Shown: one piece after another, positions 7,887 to 16,263 of the stretch
How positions within the stretch are numbered: position 1 is the stretch's first letter
How the letters are laid out: the number at the start of each line of letters is the position of its first letter
Made by a program: the position numbers and the translations under genes
Notes under the pieces: generated by a model
The model's input: the letters and a program-made list of their open reading frames with translations, nothing else
Told to the model about the DNA's origin: nothing
Databases searched by the model: none
NCBI GenBank assembly: GCA_039179965.1
Contig: JBCDEC010000022.1
Coordinates: 1-27,963 of the forward strand
Source of the DNA: Marinibacterium sp039179965
GTDB lineage: Bacteria; Pseudomonadota; Alphaproteobacteria; Rhodobacterales; Rhodobacteraceae
DNA length: 27,963 nt
Direction: 5' to 3'

Positions 7887-8575
7887 GACATATCTCCCAA
7901 GTATCCCTTGCTGGCGGCCCGCGCCAAGGCCGCCTCGCGCACGCCGGGATCCGTGGCTGCGCCCTCTGTCAGGCCAGAAAAGCCGTGCACACGTTGCCGC
8001 CCGCCGAAGGGAACCAGCGTGACGGTTTTTGCAATGCCGGGGTCAAATCGCTCCCCGCCCCCCGACGGACGGTCCAAACGCAGGCCAAAGGCCGCTTCAC
8101 GGTCGAATTGGAGCGCCGGATTGGTTTCGAAAAAATGCGCATGGGCGCGCACCTGGATCGTGCGATCGCCGGTGTTGAGCACCTCCAGCACGGTCTGGGG
8201 CCGGCCAGCATTGAGCTCGATATCACCCTCTTTCAGGATGATCTCGCCCGGTGCCGGACCGGCTGCAGGATCTGGCGAAATCGGGTCAAAGAGCGTCACC
8301 AGCTTGGTCCCTTCCGCCATCGAGACTTCGATTGACAGGGACCGCAGCATCTCTGGCACACCCGCTTCGACCTCCTCATGGGTCAGGACCGTCGCGCCTT
8401 TGCTCACCAGTTCCGCGTGATCCAGCCCCTGGCGCGCGGCCAACAGCATTTCATCGGAAATCAATGCCGTCGCCTCCGGCAAACTGAGTTTCACCCCGTG
8501 CGACCGGTACCGCCGCGCCAATTCCGCCGCCGTGAAAATCGTCAGACGTTCCATTTCGGTCGGCGTAAGATTCAT
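7883..8575 (-). CDS. ureAB: Fused urease gamma-beta subunit
   Basis: A 230-residue fusion of the two small structural subunits. Residues 1-98 match urease gamma (starts MNLTP, contains VLTHEEVEAGVPEM and ends EGTKLVTLFDPI). A short proline/alanine linker follows, and from about residue 110 comes the beta subunit (APGEIILKEGDIELNAG, the ETNPALQFDR segment and the FGGRQRVHGFSG end). Gamma-beta fusion is known from Helicobacter UreA; most alphaproteobacteria carry separate ureA and ureB. A tail of about 25 residues extends past the usual beta end. AAGGA lies 7 bases before ATG 8575, 10 bases after the ureF stop, and the stop overlaps ureC. No frameshift is needed to explain the fusion. Confidence 0.94.
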   Translation of the reverse strand: MNLTPTEMERLTIFTAAELARRYRSHGVKLSLPEATALISDEMLLAARQGLDHAELVSKGATVLTHEEVEAGVPEMLRSLSIEVSMAEGTKLVTLFDPISPDPAAGPAPGEIILKEGDIELNAGRPQTVLEVLNTGDRTIQVRAHAHFFETNPALQFDREAAFGLRLDRPSGGGERFDPGIAKTVTLVPFGGRQRVHGFSGLTEGAATDPGVREAALARAASKGYLGDMS

Positions 8576-8585
8576 GGCTTGTCCT

Positions 8586-9242
8586 TCAGTTCACAAACAG
8601 TGGTGCGGCGGGCGGATTAAGCTGCGCAATTTCGCTCAGCGGCGCGAAAGCAATCGGGGTGGCGCCCCGGGGCGGAGGCGGGATGACCTGGGCCAGTTGC
8701 GGCTGGAGTCCCGCATAGGCTTGCTGGCCATCGACGGCTGAGATCAGCGACAAGCGGACTGCAGCCGAGACCAACGCCTCGGCGGTTGCGTGGGCCGCTG
8801 CCGCAAGCGTGAGATCAAGGGGCACGCCCTGGCTGGCAAAGACCGCGCCTTGCACGGGGCAAAGATGGCCAAGCGCCTGCCCGGTCCTGCAGGCGGCGTG
8901 CAGCCGTCCAGCCACCGGATCTCCAAAGCGCTGCAGCCCGGTCAGAAAGACCGATCCCGCCTGGATAGATGTTTCCCGCAAGGGCTCGGACCAGAACAGC
9001 ACGTCTACCTCAGCCTCATAGGCGGCAAAGTCCTCCACGGGCTGTCGCCACGCTTCGGCCAGCACAACCCGGTCAAAACTTGCCCAACGGTCCAGCAACT
9101 CGGTCTCCAGCCATGCGCCGAACGTCCGGCGTGTGACCATGCCGGCTGTAATGGCGCTTTCCAGGCCCCAGGAAAATCCAAATGCACCGGTGGGAAAGCT
9201 GGTGTCGGCAAGCTGCATTGCCTTTAGGAGTTCCGTGGTCAT
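8586..9242 (-). CDS. ureF: Urease accessory protein UreF
   Basis: A 218-residue all-helical accessory protein that forms the UreD-UreF-UreG maturation complex and gates UreG GTPase activity. The N-terminus MTTELLKAMQLADTSFP leads into TGAFGFSWGLE, the family signature region (usually LADSALPIGGFAHSWGLE). Starting at ATG 9242 places this signature at the expected position and gives an ATGA overlap with the ureE stop; the longer frame to 9365 is antisense-like. The C-terminus ends with a proline-containing segment and no extension. It lies between ureE and the fused ureAB, on the same strand. Confidence 0.93.
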   Translation of the reverse strand: MTTELLKAMQLADTSFPTGAFGFSWGLESAITAGMVTRRTFGAWLETELLDRWASFDRVVLAEAWRQPVEDFAAYEAEVDVLFWSEPLRETSIQAGSVFLTGLQRFGDPVAGRLHAACRTGQALGHLCPVQGAVFASQGVPLDLTLAAAAHATAEALVSAAVRLSLISAVDGQQAYAGLQPQLAQVIPPPPRGATPIAFAPLSEIAQLNPPAAPLFVN

Positions 9243-9712
9243 GGGTCGATCCGCGCGATGTCGAACCGCGCATACCGCGCCGCGTCTTCCAGGCGGCGGC
9301 GATAACTGTCCTCCGGGCCATCCAGGGGGATTTCGATAGAACCGCCGTCGAATTGCGCGGCCCAATGGAGGTTGCCGCAGTGATACCCCAGACGCAGGGC
9401 CGAGCCGATATCTGCAGGCGTCAGGCGCAGTTTCGGGCCGTCCTGCAAATGAATGACAACGGCGCTGTCCTCGCCCAGTTGGAGCACCGCGCCATGTTCC
9501 AGCCGTTGATCGCGCGGCAAGGCAAGCCGGTAGGTGCGCCCGGATCGCGCATTCAGATGCATCCGGCGCCGCGCGACATCTTCGGGGGCGATATCCACAA
9601 CATCCACTTCGCCGCGATGGGACACGTCGTGGAGCCGTGCCGCCATAGCCGGTTCCCCCGCACGACCCAGGATCGTGCGGAAGATCGGGTCGTCAGAGGG
9701 TTTTCCAGTCAC
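9239..9712 (-). CDS. ureE: Urease nickel metallochaperone UreE, no His-rich tail
   Basis: A 157-residue UreE. The peptide-binding N-domain includes the ARRRMHLNARSG and LALPRDQRLEHGAVL segments. The metal-binding C-domain carries LGYHCGNLHW at about residues 108-117; H111 corresponds to the conserved nickel-binding histidine of the family. There is no histidine-rich C-terminus, so it should deliver rather than store nickel. Start: GTG at 9712 is preceded by GAGG and overlaps the upstream amidase gene by 20 bases; it retains the FRTILGRAGEPA segment that I recognise from similar UreE proteins. An internal ATG at 9646 is the alternative. The protein overlaps ureF by 4 bases. Confidence 0.88.
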   Translation of the reverse strand: MTGKPSDDPIFRTILGRAGEPAMAARLHDVSHRGEVDVVDIAPEDVARRRMHLNARSGRTYRLALPRDQRLEHGAVLQLGEDSAVVIHLQDGPKLRLTPADIGSALRLGYHCGNLHWAAQFDGGSIEIPLDGPEDSYRRRLEDAARYARFDIARIDP

Positions 9713-11210
9713 TGGCCGCCTCGAATGCACCTGCCGCGCGATAGATGGCGGGTTCATTGAAATGATTGGCCACCAGTTGCAGACCCACCGGGAGTCCTTC
9801 GGAGGTCATGCCGCATGGCACCGAAATTGCCGGATGCCCGGTGTAGTCATAGGCGGCCGTGTTGGCGAGCATGCACCAGGCCCGTTCAATCCGTTCCTTG
9901 CGCGTGGTTTGCGCGTCCGGCAGTTTCACCGCTGGCATGGCGGTAGTCGGCATCAACAGCAGGTCATACTCCTGGAACAGGTCAGCGTAGCGCTTGATGA
10001 ACCAGGGACGCATGTTTTGTCCCCGGGCATAGATGCGGCCGCCCCACTTGTTCTTGACGAAGGTGCCAAAGGCGGCGAGCGCGTTGACGGTATCGGGGAA
10101 CTCATCGGCGCGCGCGCTGAGAGACGAGTACTTTTCGATCAGGGAGCTTGGGTAGAACCCAAAACGCCCGGACCCCAGACCCTGACCATAGGTGAACTGG
10201 CGGACCATGCCTTCGGCAATCATCGGCATGAAAACAGTCCCGATTTCGACATGCATCGGGACAGAAATCTCTTCCACCTCAGCTCCCAGCCGGGCGAGTG
10301 TTTCGGCTGCGGCCCTGACTTTCGTGTCGACTTCGGGGTCGCTTTCGTCCAGCCCGAAGCCCTCTTTCATGATGCCGATCTTCATGCCTGCGACGCCTTG
10401 ATCGACAAAGTCGGTGTAGCGATGCGTCACAACGCCGATCTGGCGTCCGTCCCAACCATCGGGGCCAGCGATCGCTTCGAGCATCAGGGCGTTGTCGGCC
10501 ACCGTTGCGGTCATTGGGCCTGTATGATCAATCGAGGTTTCCATCGACATGATCCCGGAATAGGGCACCAGCCCGTGGGTCGGTTTCAGACCGACAATCC
10601 CGCAGAACGAGGCCGGCATGCGGATCGACCCGCCTTGGTCCCCTCCGATGGACATATCCACGATGCCGCCGCCAACCAGCGCGCCTGACCCGCAAGAGGA
10701 TCCGCCCGCCGAATAGCCGGGCTTGTGGGGGTTCTGCACGGCCGCAAGGTCCGTGGTGTCAGACGATCCGCACAGACAGAAGTATTCGCAATGTGCCTTT
10801 CCCGTAATGGTCGCGCCTGCGTCCAGCAGCCGGGTCACCACCGTAGCATCGACCTCTGGCACATAATGCTGCAGCATCGATGACCCGTTCATACAGGGGA
10901 CGCCCGCAACCAGCACATTGTCCTTGAGCGCCACCGTCTTGCCAGACAAGGGCCCATCCTCTGCGCCCTTGATTTCGGACTTTAAGTACCAGGCGTTGAA
11001 CGGGTTGTCCTCGCCTTCCGGCTGATATCCCTTGGTGCGCGGGTATTTCACCTCGGGCAAGTGATCAGACAGCTTCATCGTCTCGTTCGCATTGGTGACG
11101 AAAGGTGCGATGACTTCATTGAGAAATTCCGCGTCCTCCTTGGTGAAGTCCGCCCCAAGCTCTGCGCCGATTTCGATCATTTCTTCGGTCGTGGGATAGA
11201 TATGCATCAT
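9693..11210 (-). CDS. Amidase-signature hydrolase 1
   Basis: A 505-residue cytosolic amidase of the amidase-signature family, resembling enantioselective and nitrile-hydratase-linked amidases. The Ser-cisSer-Lys triad is visible: K96 in VALKDN, S171 in AGGSSCGSG and nucleophile S195 in GDQGGSIR (24-residue spacing, as in characterised members). The substrate-side loop after the Lys is unusually Cys-rich (GKAHCEYFCLCGSS), and C173 sits within the Ser-Ser loop. A paralogue with the same triad positions (11226-12740) precedes it by 15 bases. A strong GGGGGGA site lies 7 bases before ATG 11210; a second ATG at 11207 is equivalent. It follows the transporter genes and precedes ureE, so it probably releases ammonia or a urea-like product from an imported amide. 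The exact substrate is unknown. Confidence 0.92.
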   Translation of the reverse strand: MMHIYPTTEEMIEIGAELGADFTKEDAEFLNEVIAPFVTNANETMKLSDHLPEVKYPRTKGYQPEGEDNPFNAWYLKSEIKGAEDGPLSGKTVALKDNVLVAGVPCMNGSSMLQHYVPEVDATVVTRLLDAGATITGKAHCEYFCLCGSSDTTDLAAVQNPHKPGYSAGGSSCGSGALVGGGIVDMSIGGDQGGSIRMPASFCGIVGLKPTHGLVPYSGIMSMETSIDHTGPMTATVADNALMLEAIAGPDGWDGRQIGVVTHRYTDFVDQGVAGMKIGIMKEGFGLDESDPEVDTKVRAAAETLARLGAEVEEISVPMHVEIGTVFMPMIAEGMVRQFTYGQGLGSGRFGFYPSSLIEKYSSLSARADEFPDTVNALAAFGTFVKNKWGGRIYARGQNMRPWFIKRYADLFQEYDLLLMPTTAMPAVKLPDAQTTRKERIERAWCMLANTAAYDYTGHPAISVPCGMTSEGLPVGLQLVANHFNEPAIYRAAGAFEAASDWKTL

Positions 11211-11225
11211 TGGCCAGTCCCCCCT

Positions 11226-12740
11226 TTACACCGTCTTCCAGTCGACGGCGTCCTCATAGGCGCTGGCGGCTTGGTAAAGCGTGTATTCGTCCCACATCTT
11301 GCCCACGAGCTGCAGCCCGATGGGCAGACCGTCCGACAGACCACACGGCAGCGATATCGCGGGGTGGTGGGTGATGTTGAACGGCGATGTATTGGGCAGC
11401 ATCTCAAACGCGCGATCGCAGATCTCTTCGCGGCTGGCGTCCGGGCCCGGCAGTTTTGTGGCCTTGAGCGGCAAGGTCGGCATCAGGAGAATGTCATATG
11501 TCTCAAATGCTTCATCATAAGCGGCCCGCAATTTCGTCACCAGATTGACGGCTTTGCCGTAGAACCGCTTGCCATACATCTTGTCGGCATAGGTCGCGAA
11601 CAGCATCGGCAGCTTGAGCGTTTCTGACAGCTCGTCGGCGCGCTTGCGCCAGCCGCGGTGGTAGTCCATCAGCGACGTCACATAGAGATCCTGCCGACTG
11701 GTCCCATAGCCATCGCCCATCATCATGGTCTGGGTCAGACCCTCCAGGCCAATCGGAACCCAGATCGCGGGGCCCAGGAGATGCAGGGGGATCGACACCT
11801 CTTCGACAGTTGCGCCGAGTTCCTTGAACTTCTCCGACGCGGCCATGACGGCGGCGTCCACATCCGCTTCTGATTGAGGATGTCCGAACCCTTCTGTCAG
11901 GACGCCGATTTTCATCCCCTCGACGCCTTTGCCAATGGCATCTGTATACTTGGCGGTCTTGCATCCCATCTGGCGGCTGTCATGCCCGTCGGGGCCGGCC
12001 AGGACCTCCATGAACAAAGCGTTTTCCGCGACGGTCTGGGTCATTGGTCCGGTGTGATCAAAGTAGATCTCGATCGGCATCACGCCAGTATAGGGCACCA
12101 GCCCCCAGGTGCCCTTCATGCCGACAATGCCGGAATAGGCCGCCGGAATACGAATGGAGCCGCCTTGGTCCCCACCGATGGCCATGTCGACCTCGCCCGC
12201 GCCCACGACAGAGGCCGAACCTGACGAAGACCCGCCTGCGGAATAGCCCATCTTCATGGGATTGTGCACATGGCCGAAGGCCGACGTATGCGATCCGCCG
12301 GACAGACAGAAGCATTCGCAATGCACCTTGCCCTTCACCGTCGCACCGGCATCCAGGAGCCGCGTGACAATGGTGGCGTCAATATCGGGAATGTAGCCGT
12401 CGAGCGTGGTTGACCCGTTGTACATCGGCATGCCCGCGACCATCACGTTGTCTTTCAACGCCACCGTCTTGCCAGCCAGAGGCCCTTCGGCGGCGCCCTG
12501 GATCTCGGAAATGCAGGACCACGCATTCATCGGGTTTTCTTCCGGGCCGGGCATATAGCCCGGCGTCCGGGGGTAGGTCACCGGAGGCAGCACATCGGGC
12601 ATCTGATCGACGACATTGTAGGCTTCGACATAGCCGGCCATGAGCCCCTGGAACGATGTGACGTCCTCGGGTGTCAGCGCTAAACCAAGCTCTTCTGCGA
12701 TGCGCGCAACCTGTGTTTCGGTGGGCATTTGGACAGCCAT
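11226..12740 (-). CDS. Amidase-signature hydrolase 2
   Basis: A 504-residue amidase-signature enzyme, co-linear with its downstream neighbour throughout and clearly a tandem duplicate that has diverged. The triad is K96, S171 and S195, in VALKDN, SAGGSSSGSAS and IGGDQGGSIRIP. The loop here reads GKVHCECFCLSGGSHTS, again Cys-rich. The pair differ mainly in the central region (about 300-400) and around the loop, suggesting two related substrates or successive steps. It could include an allophanate- or ureide-type amidase, but the sequence looks closer to general aliphatic/aryl amidases than to the GPIGVKDN type of AtzF. GGGGAG lies just before ATG 12740, 28 bases after the ABC ATPase stop. Confidence 0.92.
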   Translation of the reverse strand: MAVQMPTETQVARIAEELGLALTPEDVTSFQGLMAGYVEAYNVVDQMPDVLPPVTYPRTPGYMPGPEENPMNAWSCISEIQGAAEGPLAGKTVALKDNVMVAGMPMYNGSTTLDGYIPDIDATIVTRLLDAGATVKGKVHCECFCLSGGSHTSAFGHVHNPMKMGYSAGGSSSGSASVVGAGEVDMAIGGDQGGSIRIPAAYSGIVGMKGTWGLVPYTGVMPIEIYFDHTGPMTQTVAENALFMEVLAGPDGHDSRQMGCKTAKYTDAIGKGVEGMKIGVLTEGFGHPQSEADVDAAVMAASEKFKELGATVEEVSIPLHLLGPAIWVPIGLEGLTQTMMMGDGYGTSRQDLYVTSLMDYHRGWRKRADELSETLKLPMLFATYADKMYGKRFYGKAVNLVTKLRAAYDEAFETYDILLMPTLPLKATKLPGPDASREEICDRAFEMLPNTSPFNITHHPAISLPCGLSDGLPIGLQLVGKMWDEYTLYQAASAYEDAVDWKTV

Positions 12741-12768
12741 GGAGTCTCCCCTTCTTTGTGTCTTGAAT

Positions 12769-13476
12769 TCAGGCCGCGAAGCCCATGTACGTGCTGACGG
12801 CAGATGCGTCGGTCAGGCTTTCCGGCGGGATTTCGCTTTCCAGGACGCCGTTGGCGATGGCATAGACCCGACCGGACAATTCAGTAATGAAATCAAGGTT
12901 CTGCTCCACCAGAACGATCGAGATATCGCCCCGCTTGGACAGCGCGGCCAACGTTTCGCCAATCTCGTCAATGATTGAAGGCTGGATGCCCTCGGTGGGT
13001 TCGTCGAGCAGCATCATTTTGGGCTTTCGACACAGGCAGCGGGCCAGCGCGAGCAATTGCTGTTCGCCGCCCGACAATGCGCCGCCGCGCCGATCCATCA
13101 GCCGCTCCAGCCGGGGGAACATTGCCAGGGCTTCTTTGACGCGCGCGTCGATGTCGCCCTTTTGCGCCGCCACGCCGACCATCAGGTTCTGCGAAACGGT
13201 CAAATTCGGGAAAATCTCTCGGCCCTGTGGAACCAGACCCAGCCCCAGTTCGGCGCGCTGATGAACCGGCAATCCGGCGATGGATTGACCGTCAAAGGTC
13301 ACCTCGCCCGCGGTCACTTTGACGAATCCCATGATGGCGCGCAAAAGCGTGGTCTTGCCCATACCGTTGTGGCCCAGAATGCCGACAACCTCGCCCTCGC
13401 CCGCCTCGAATCCAACTTTGTGCAGGGCCGGGACGACGCCGTAGGCCGCTTTGAGATCTTTGACTTCAAGCAGCAT
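12769..13476 (-). CDS. ABC transporter ATPase (LivF/UrtE type)
   Basis: A 235-residue nucleotide-binding protein of the branched-chain amino acid/amide/urea import family. Motifs in order: Walker A GHNGMGKTT, Q-loop LVPQGREIFP, signature LSGGEQQLLALARCL, Walker B MMLLDEPTEG and a switch-region LVEQN. The GHNG.GKTT form and the LDEPTEGIQPSII stretch are typical of the UrtE branch. ATG at 13476 overlaps the upstream ATPase stop by 11 bases and starts directly at the first strand (MLLEVKDLKAAYG). It energises import together with the second ATPase and the two permeases upstream. Confidence 0.94.
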   Translation of the reverse strand: MLLEVKDLKAAYGVVPALHKVGFEAGEGEVVGILGHNGMGKTTLLRAIMGFVKVTAGEVTFDGQSIAGLPVHQRAELGLGLVPQGREIFPNLTVSQNLMVGVAAQKGDIDARVKEALAMFPRLERLMDRRGGALSGGEQQLLALARCLCRKPKMMLLDEPTEGIQPSIIDEIGETLAALSKRGDISIVLVEQNLDFITELSGRVYAIANGVLESEIPPESLTDASAVSTYMGFAA

Positions 13477-14200
13477 CGGCGCTCTTCCCAAGATAGATTT
13501 GCTGGACCGCAGGATCGCGCATGATCTCGTCGACTGGCGCTTCGGCGAACACAGCGCCGCGGTGGAATACCGTCACCTGTTTTGCGATCTGGCGGATAAA
13601 CGCCATGTCGTGCTCCACCACGATCACCGACGCACTACGGGAGATTTCGCGCACAAGACCGGCAAGGCGGTCGCGCTCTTCGCCCGTCATTCCGGCGGCG
13701 GGTTCATCCAGCAGCACCAACGCAGGTTCCGCAGCAAGCACGGTGGCCAGTTCAATCAATTGTCGCTGTCCGTGGCTCAGCAGCCCGACCTCGGACCTGG
13801 CCAGATCCGCAACGCCGCAGCGCTCCAGCATGGCCATTGTGCGTTCTTCGGCCATGGGCCGCAGATGCTTGCGCTTGGCCGCGAGACGGACGTTTTCATA
13901 GGCCGTCAACCCGTTGAACAGGTTGGGCACCTGCGTCTTGATCCCGATGCCAAGGTTGACGATAGCATGCGTATCCATGCCGTCGGTGCGCTTGCCTGCG
14001 AATTCGATGGTGCCCTCGGTTGGCACCAACTGACCGGTCAGACATTTGAAGAAGGTGCTTTTGCCTGCGCCGTTGGGACCGAGCAGGCATCGCAGCTCAC
14101 CTTCGTTGATCGCAAAGTCCACGGAGTTGACCGCCGTAACGCCGCCAAACCGCATGGTCAGACCTTGGGTCTTCAGAATTTTGTAGTCCGATCCGGACAT
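13466..14200 (-). CDS. ABC transporter ATPase (LivG/UrtD type)
   Basis: A 244-residue ATPase, partner of the LivF/UrtE-type subunit. It has Walker A GPNGAGKST, a Q-loop at IKTQVPNLF, signature LSHGQRQLIELATVL, Walker B LVLLDEPAAGM and the C-terminal VIVVEHDMAFIRQIA switch. The signature reads LSHGQ, as in many UrtD/LivG proteins. I chose ATG at 14200, directly after the permease stop, because an open frame extending to 14539 is only a shadow of the permease gene. It resembles the UrtD branch by the GKTD/GMDTHAI-like region and short length. Confidence 0.94.
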   Translation of the reverse strand: MSGSDYKILKTQGLTMRFGGVTAVNSVDFAINEGELRCLLGPNGAGKSTFFKCLTGQLVPTEGTIEFAGKRTDGMDTHAIVNLGIGIKTQVPNLFNGLTAYENVRLAAKRKHLRPMAEERTMAMLERCGVADLARSEVGLLSHGQRQLIELATVLAAEPALVLLDEPAAGMTGEERDRLAGLVREISRSASVIVVEHDMAFIRQIAKQVTVFHRGAVFAEAPVDEIMRDPAVQQIYLGKSADAA

Positions 14201-14202
14201 GG

Positions 14203-15255
14203 CTATTCTCCCGGCGTCGGCGCAGCGGCAGACTTTCCGTCGCCTCCGGCGCGGCGCTGTTTGAAGAGCGACCAGGCATCGAGCGCCCATTGCCGCACGG
14301 ACGGCAGGATGCCCTTGGGCAAGAGCAGCACCAGCGGGATCAGGATGAGACCCAGGAGCACAAAGTTGTTCATCAGGTTCAATTCGCCCAGTTTGAGCGA
14401 AATCCATTGCAGGACGATCACCGCGATGATGGGCCCCGCCAGCGTACCAACGCCGCCGGCCATCACCCAAACCAGGGCCTTGGCCGACATCTCGAGGCTG
14501 AAGGCATTTGGATCGATGAAGGTCTGATAGGTCGCCCACATGGCGCCGGACATGCCGGCGATGCCACAGCCGATGGAAAAAACGATCACCTTGTGGCGAC
14601 GCACGTCATAGCCCAGCAGACTGGCGCGGGTTTCGTTTTCCCGGATCGACACCGACACGCGCCCGAACTCGGAAGAGATCAGGATGCGCAACCCGATGTA
14701 GACCAGGATCAAAATGGCCATGAAGACCATGAACATCTGAACCGGATCCAGCCAGGCATCGGGGCGTCCGGGAATGTTCAGTATCGGGATCGACGGAATG
14801 CCATTGAACCCGCCAAGCCGCGCCTCACCGATCGAATACTGCGGGCCTGCCGTATGGTTGATCAGCTTCCAAAAGATCAGTGTCACAACCAATGTCACAA
14901 CGCCGAGATAGACATCCGACAGCCGCCCGTAGAACATGAAATATCCCAGAGCGACGCCAAACGTGGCGGGCAGGAAAAAGGCCAGCAGAAAGGGGATCGT
15001 GGTGTCGCCCATGTTGATGGAGGCCACCGCAAAGGTATAGGCGCCGAGTCCAAAGAAGCAGGATTGGCCAAAGCTCAGGATGCCGCCAAAGCCCCAGATA
15101 TAGGCCAGAGACAGGGCATAAACCGCCAGGACCACGTATTGCGTGATCTGCATGATGGCGAACATGTCCATCTGGGCCGGCAGGATGATCATGACCGCCA
15201 GGCCAATGCCAATCATCACGTAGAAACCGATGTCCTTGTAAAGCGACTTTTCCAT
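14203..15255 (-). CDS. ABC transporter permease (LivM/UrtC type)
   Basis: A 350-residue integral membrane permease with about nine or ten hydrophobic helices. The conserved GGILSFGQSCFFGLGAY segment (about residues 56-72) and the cytoplasmic EAA-like loop SIRENETRASLLGYDVRRHKV mark it as LivM/UrtC. The C-terminus is a short basic, glycine/proline-rich cytosolic tail. It forms the translocation pore with the LivH-type permease encoded 18 bases upstream. The stop lies 2 bases from the next ATPase start. Substrate class is inferred from the amide-type binding protein and the amidases in the operon. Confidence 0.93.
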   Translation of the reverse strand: MEKSLYKDIGFYVMIGIGLAVMIILPAQMDMFAIMQITQYVVLAVYALSLAYIWGFGGILSFGQSCFFGLGAYTFAVASINMGDTTIPFLLAFFLPATFGVALGYFMFYGRLSDVYLGVVTLVVTLIFWKLINHTAGPQYSIGEARLGGFNGIPSIPILNIPGRPDAWLDPVQMFMVFMAILILVYIGLRILISSEFGRVSVSIRENETRASLLGYDVRRHKVIVFSIGCGIAGMSGAMWATYQTFIDPNAFSLEMSAKALVWVMAGGVGTLAGPIIAVIVLQWISLKLGELNLMNNFVLLGLILIPLVLLLPKGILPSVRQWALDAWSLFKQRRAGGDGKSAAAPTPGE

Positions 15256-15273
15256 GCGTGTTGGGATCCTGGA

Positions 15274-16140
15274 TCAGATGTTTTTGGTGAAGAACTTGCC
15301 GGTGATCCCCTGCGGCAGCAGCCGCAGCAGGATCAGGGCCGCAACCAGCAGGGCCGCATCGCCGTAGACCGGGCCGGACAGGAAGGTAATGCCTTGACTG
15401 ACCCCCCCCAAAAGACCCGCTGCAGACAATGTCCCGGTCACGATCGAGGCGCCTCCGGTGATCACGGTGATAAAGGCCGGTCCGATCAGGTTGACCCCCA
15501 TCGAGGGCACCACGCCGGTCACCGGCGCGATCAACCCGCCCGCCAGACCCGTCAGAGCCGATCCGACCCCGAAGGTCGCCATGTAGACGAATGTGGCATT
15601 GACCCCGAGGGCCTGCGCCATATCGGGGTTTTGCATCACCGCGCGGGCGATCAGACCCGCCGAGCTGAACTTGAGCACCGCCCAGATCGCAACGAGGATG
15701 GCAATCGCGGCAAAGATCAGCACGAGGTTATAGACCGAGATCTGGTACACCCCGACGCTAAATCCACCCAGCGGGGTCGAGACGCCTTCGACGGTGTTCC
15801 CAAACAGCATCGTCACGCCACCGATCATCAGAAGCGACAACCCCCATGTGGCCAGAAGCGAGTCCAGCAATCTGCCATAAAGCCACCGGATCACCAGACG
15901 TTCGACAATGATACCGAATATGCCAACCACCAGAGGGGCCAGGATCAGCATGGCAATCCACATGTTCACACCGGCTTTCACCGACATGATCACGGTATAG
16001 CCGCCCAGCATGAGAAACTCGCCATGTGCGATGTTGATGACCCGCATCATGCCGAAGATGATGGCAAGGCCCGACGACAGCAGGACCAGCCACGCTACCG
16101 CGCGCAGAATCTCCAAAGTGACGATCAGCGTATAGTCCAT
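15274..16140 (-). CDS. ABC transporter permease (LivH/UrtB type)
   Basis: A 288-residue permease with about eight hydrophobic helices, starting in the first helix. LivH/UrtB features are the GMMRVINIAHGEFLMLGGY segment early on and the cytoplasmic loop ARAVMQNPDMAQALGVN. ATG at 16140 is chosen because AAGGAG stands just upstream; a start at 16161 would skip it. The gene begins 123 bases after the binding-protein stop, a gap that holds a strong stem-loop. No extra periplasmic N-terminal domain, as seen in true cyanobacterial UrtB, is present, so I call it LivH/UrtB-like rather than UrtB proper. Confidence 0.93.
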   Translation of the reverse strand: MDYTLIVTLEILRAVAWLVLLSSGLAIIFGMMRVINIAHGEFLMLGGYTVIMSVKAGVNMWIAMLILAPLVVGIFGIIVERLVIRWLYGRLLDSLLATWGLSLLMIGGVTMLFGNTVEGVSTPLGGFSVGVYQISVYNLVLIFAAIAILVAIWAVLKFSSAGLIARAVMQNPDMAQALGVNATFVYMATFGVGSALTGLAGGLIAPVTGVVPSMGVNLIGPAFITVITGGASIVTGTLSAAGLLGGVSQGITFLSGPVYGDAALLVAALILLRLLPQGITGKFFTKNI

Positions 16141-16206
16141 GCGTGCTCCTTGAGACCGCAAAGCGATTGGCCGGGCGCGAGGTCCGGGCGTTTGAACTGA
16201 CGGAAG

Positions 16207-16248
16207 GACACCGGGGCCGGCGGGACAAAGCGCGCCCGCCCCGGTGTC
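16207..16248 (-). terminator. Stem-loop after the binding-protein gene (partial terminator/stabiliser)
   Basis: A perfect 11-base stem (16207-16217 with 16238-16248, GACACCGGGGC arms), extendable by A-T/G-T pairs outside, with a 20-base loop. In the direction of transcription no run of U follows, so partial termination or protection of the upstream mRNA 3' end is more likely than full termination. Such hairpins after binding-protein genes commonly give them higher dosage than their permeases. Confidence 0.6.
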
Positions 16249-16263
16249 TTTCTTTGTTGGCCG

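Noticed and set aside
9646..9648. ATG at 9646 as the UreE start
   Set aside because: It would remove the FRTILGRAGEPA segment that I recognise from similar UreE proteins, and the GTG at 9712 has a better upstream GAGG.
13466..14539. N-terminal extension of the LivG/UrtD-type ATPase
   Set aside because: The extra residues are a shadow of the upstream permease reading frame; the ATPase homology begins at the ATG at 14200, directly after the permease stop.
14290..16200. A 636-codon open frame on the plus strand, rich in His, Gln, Asp and Arg
   Set aside because: It lies antisense to the two clearly recognisable permease genes. Its composition is what the reverse strand of membrane-helix codons gives, and no domain or start signal is present.
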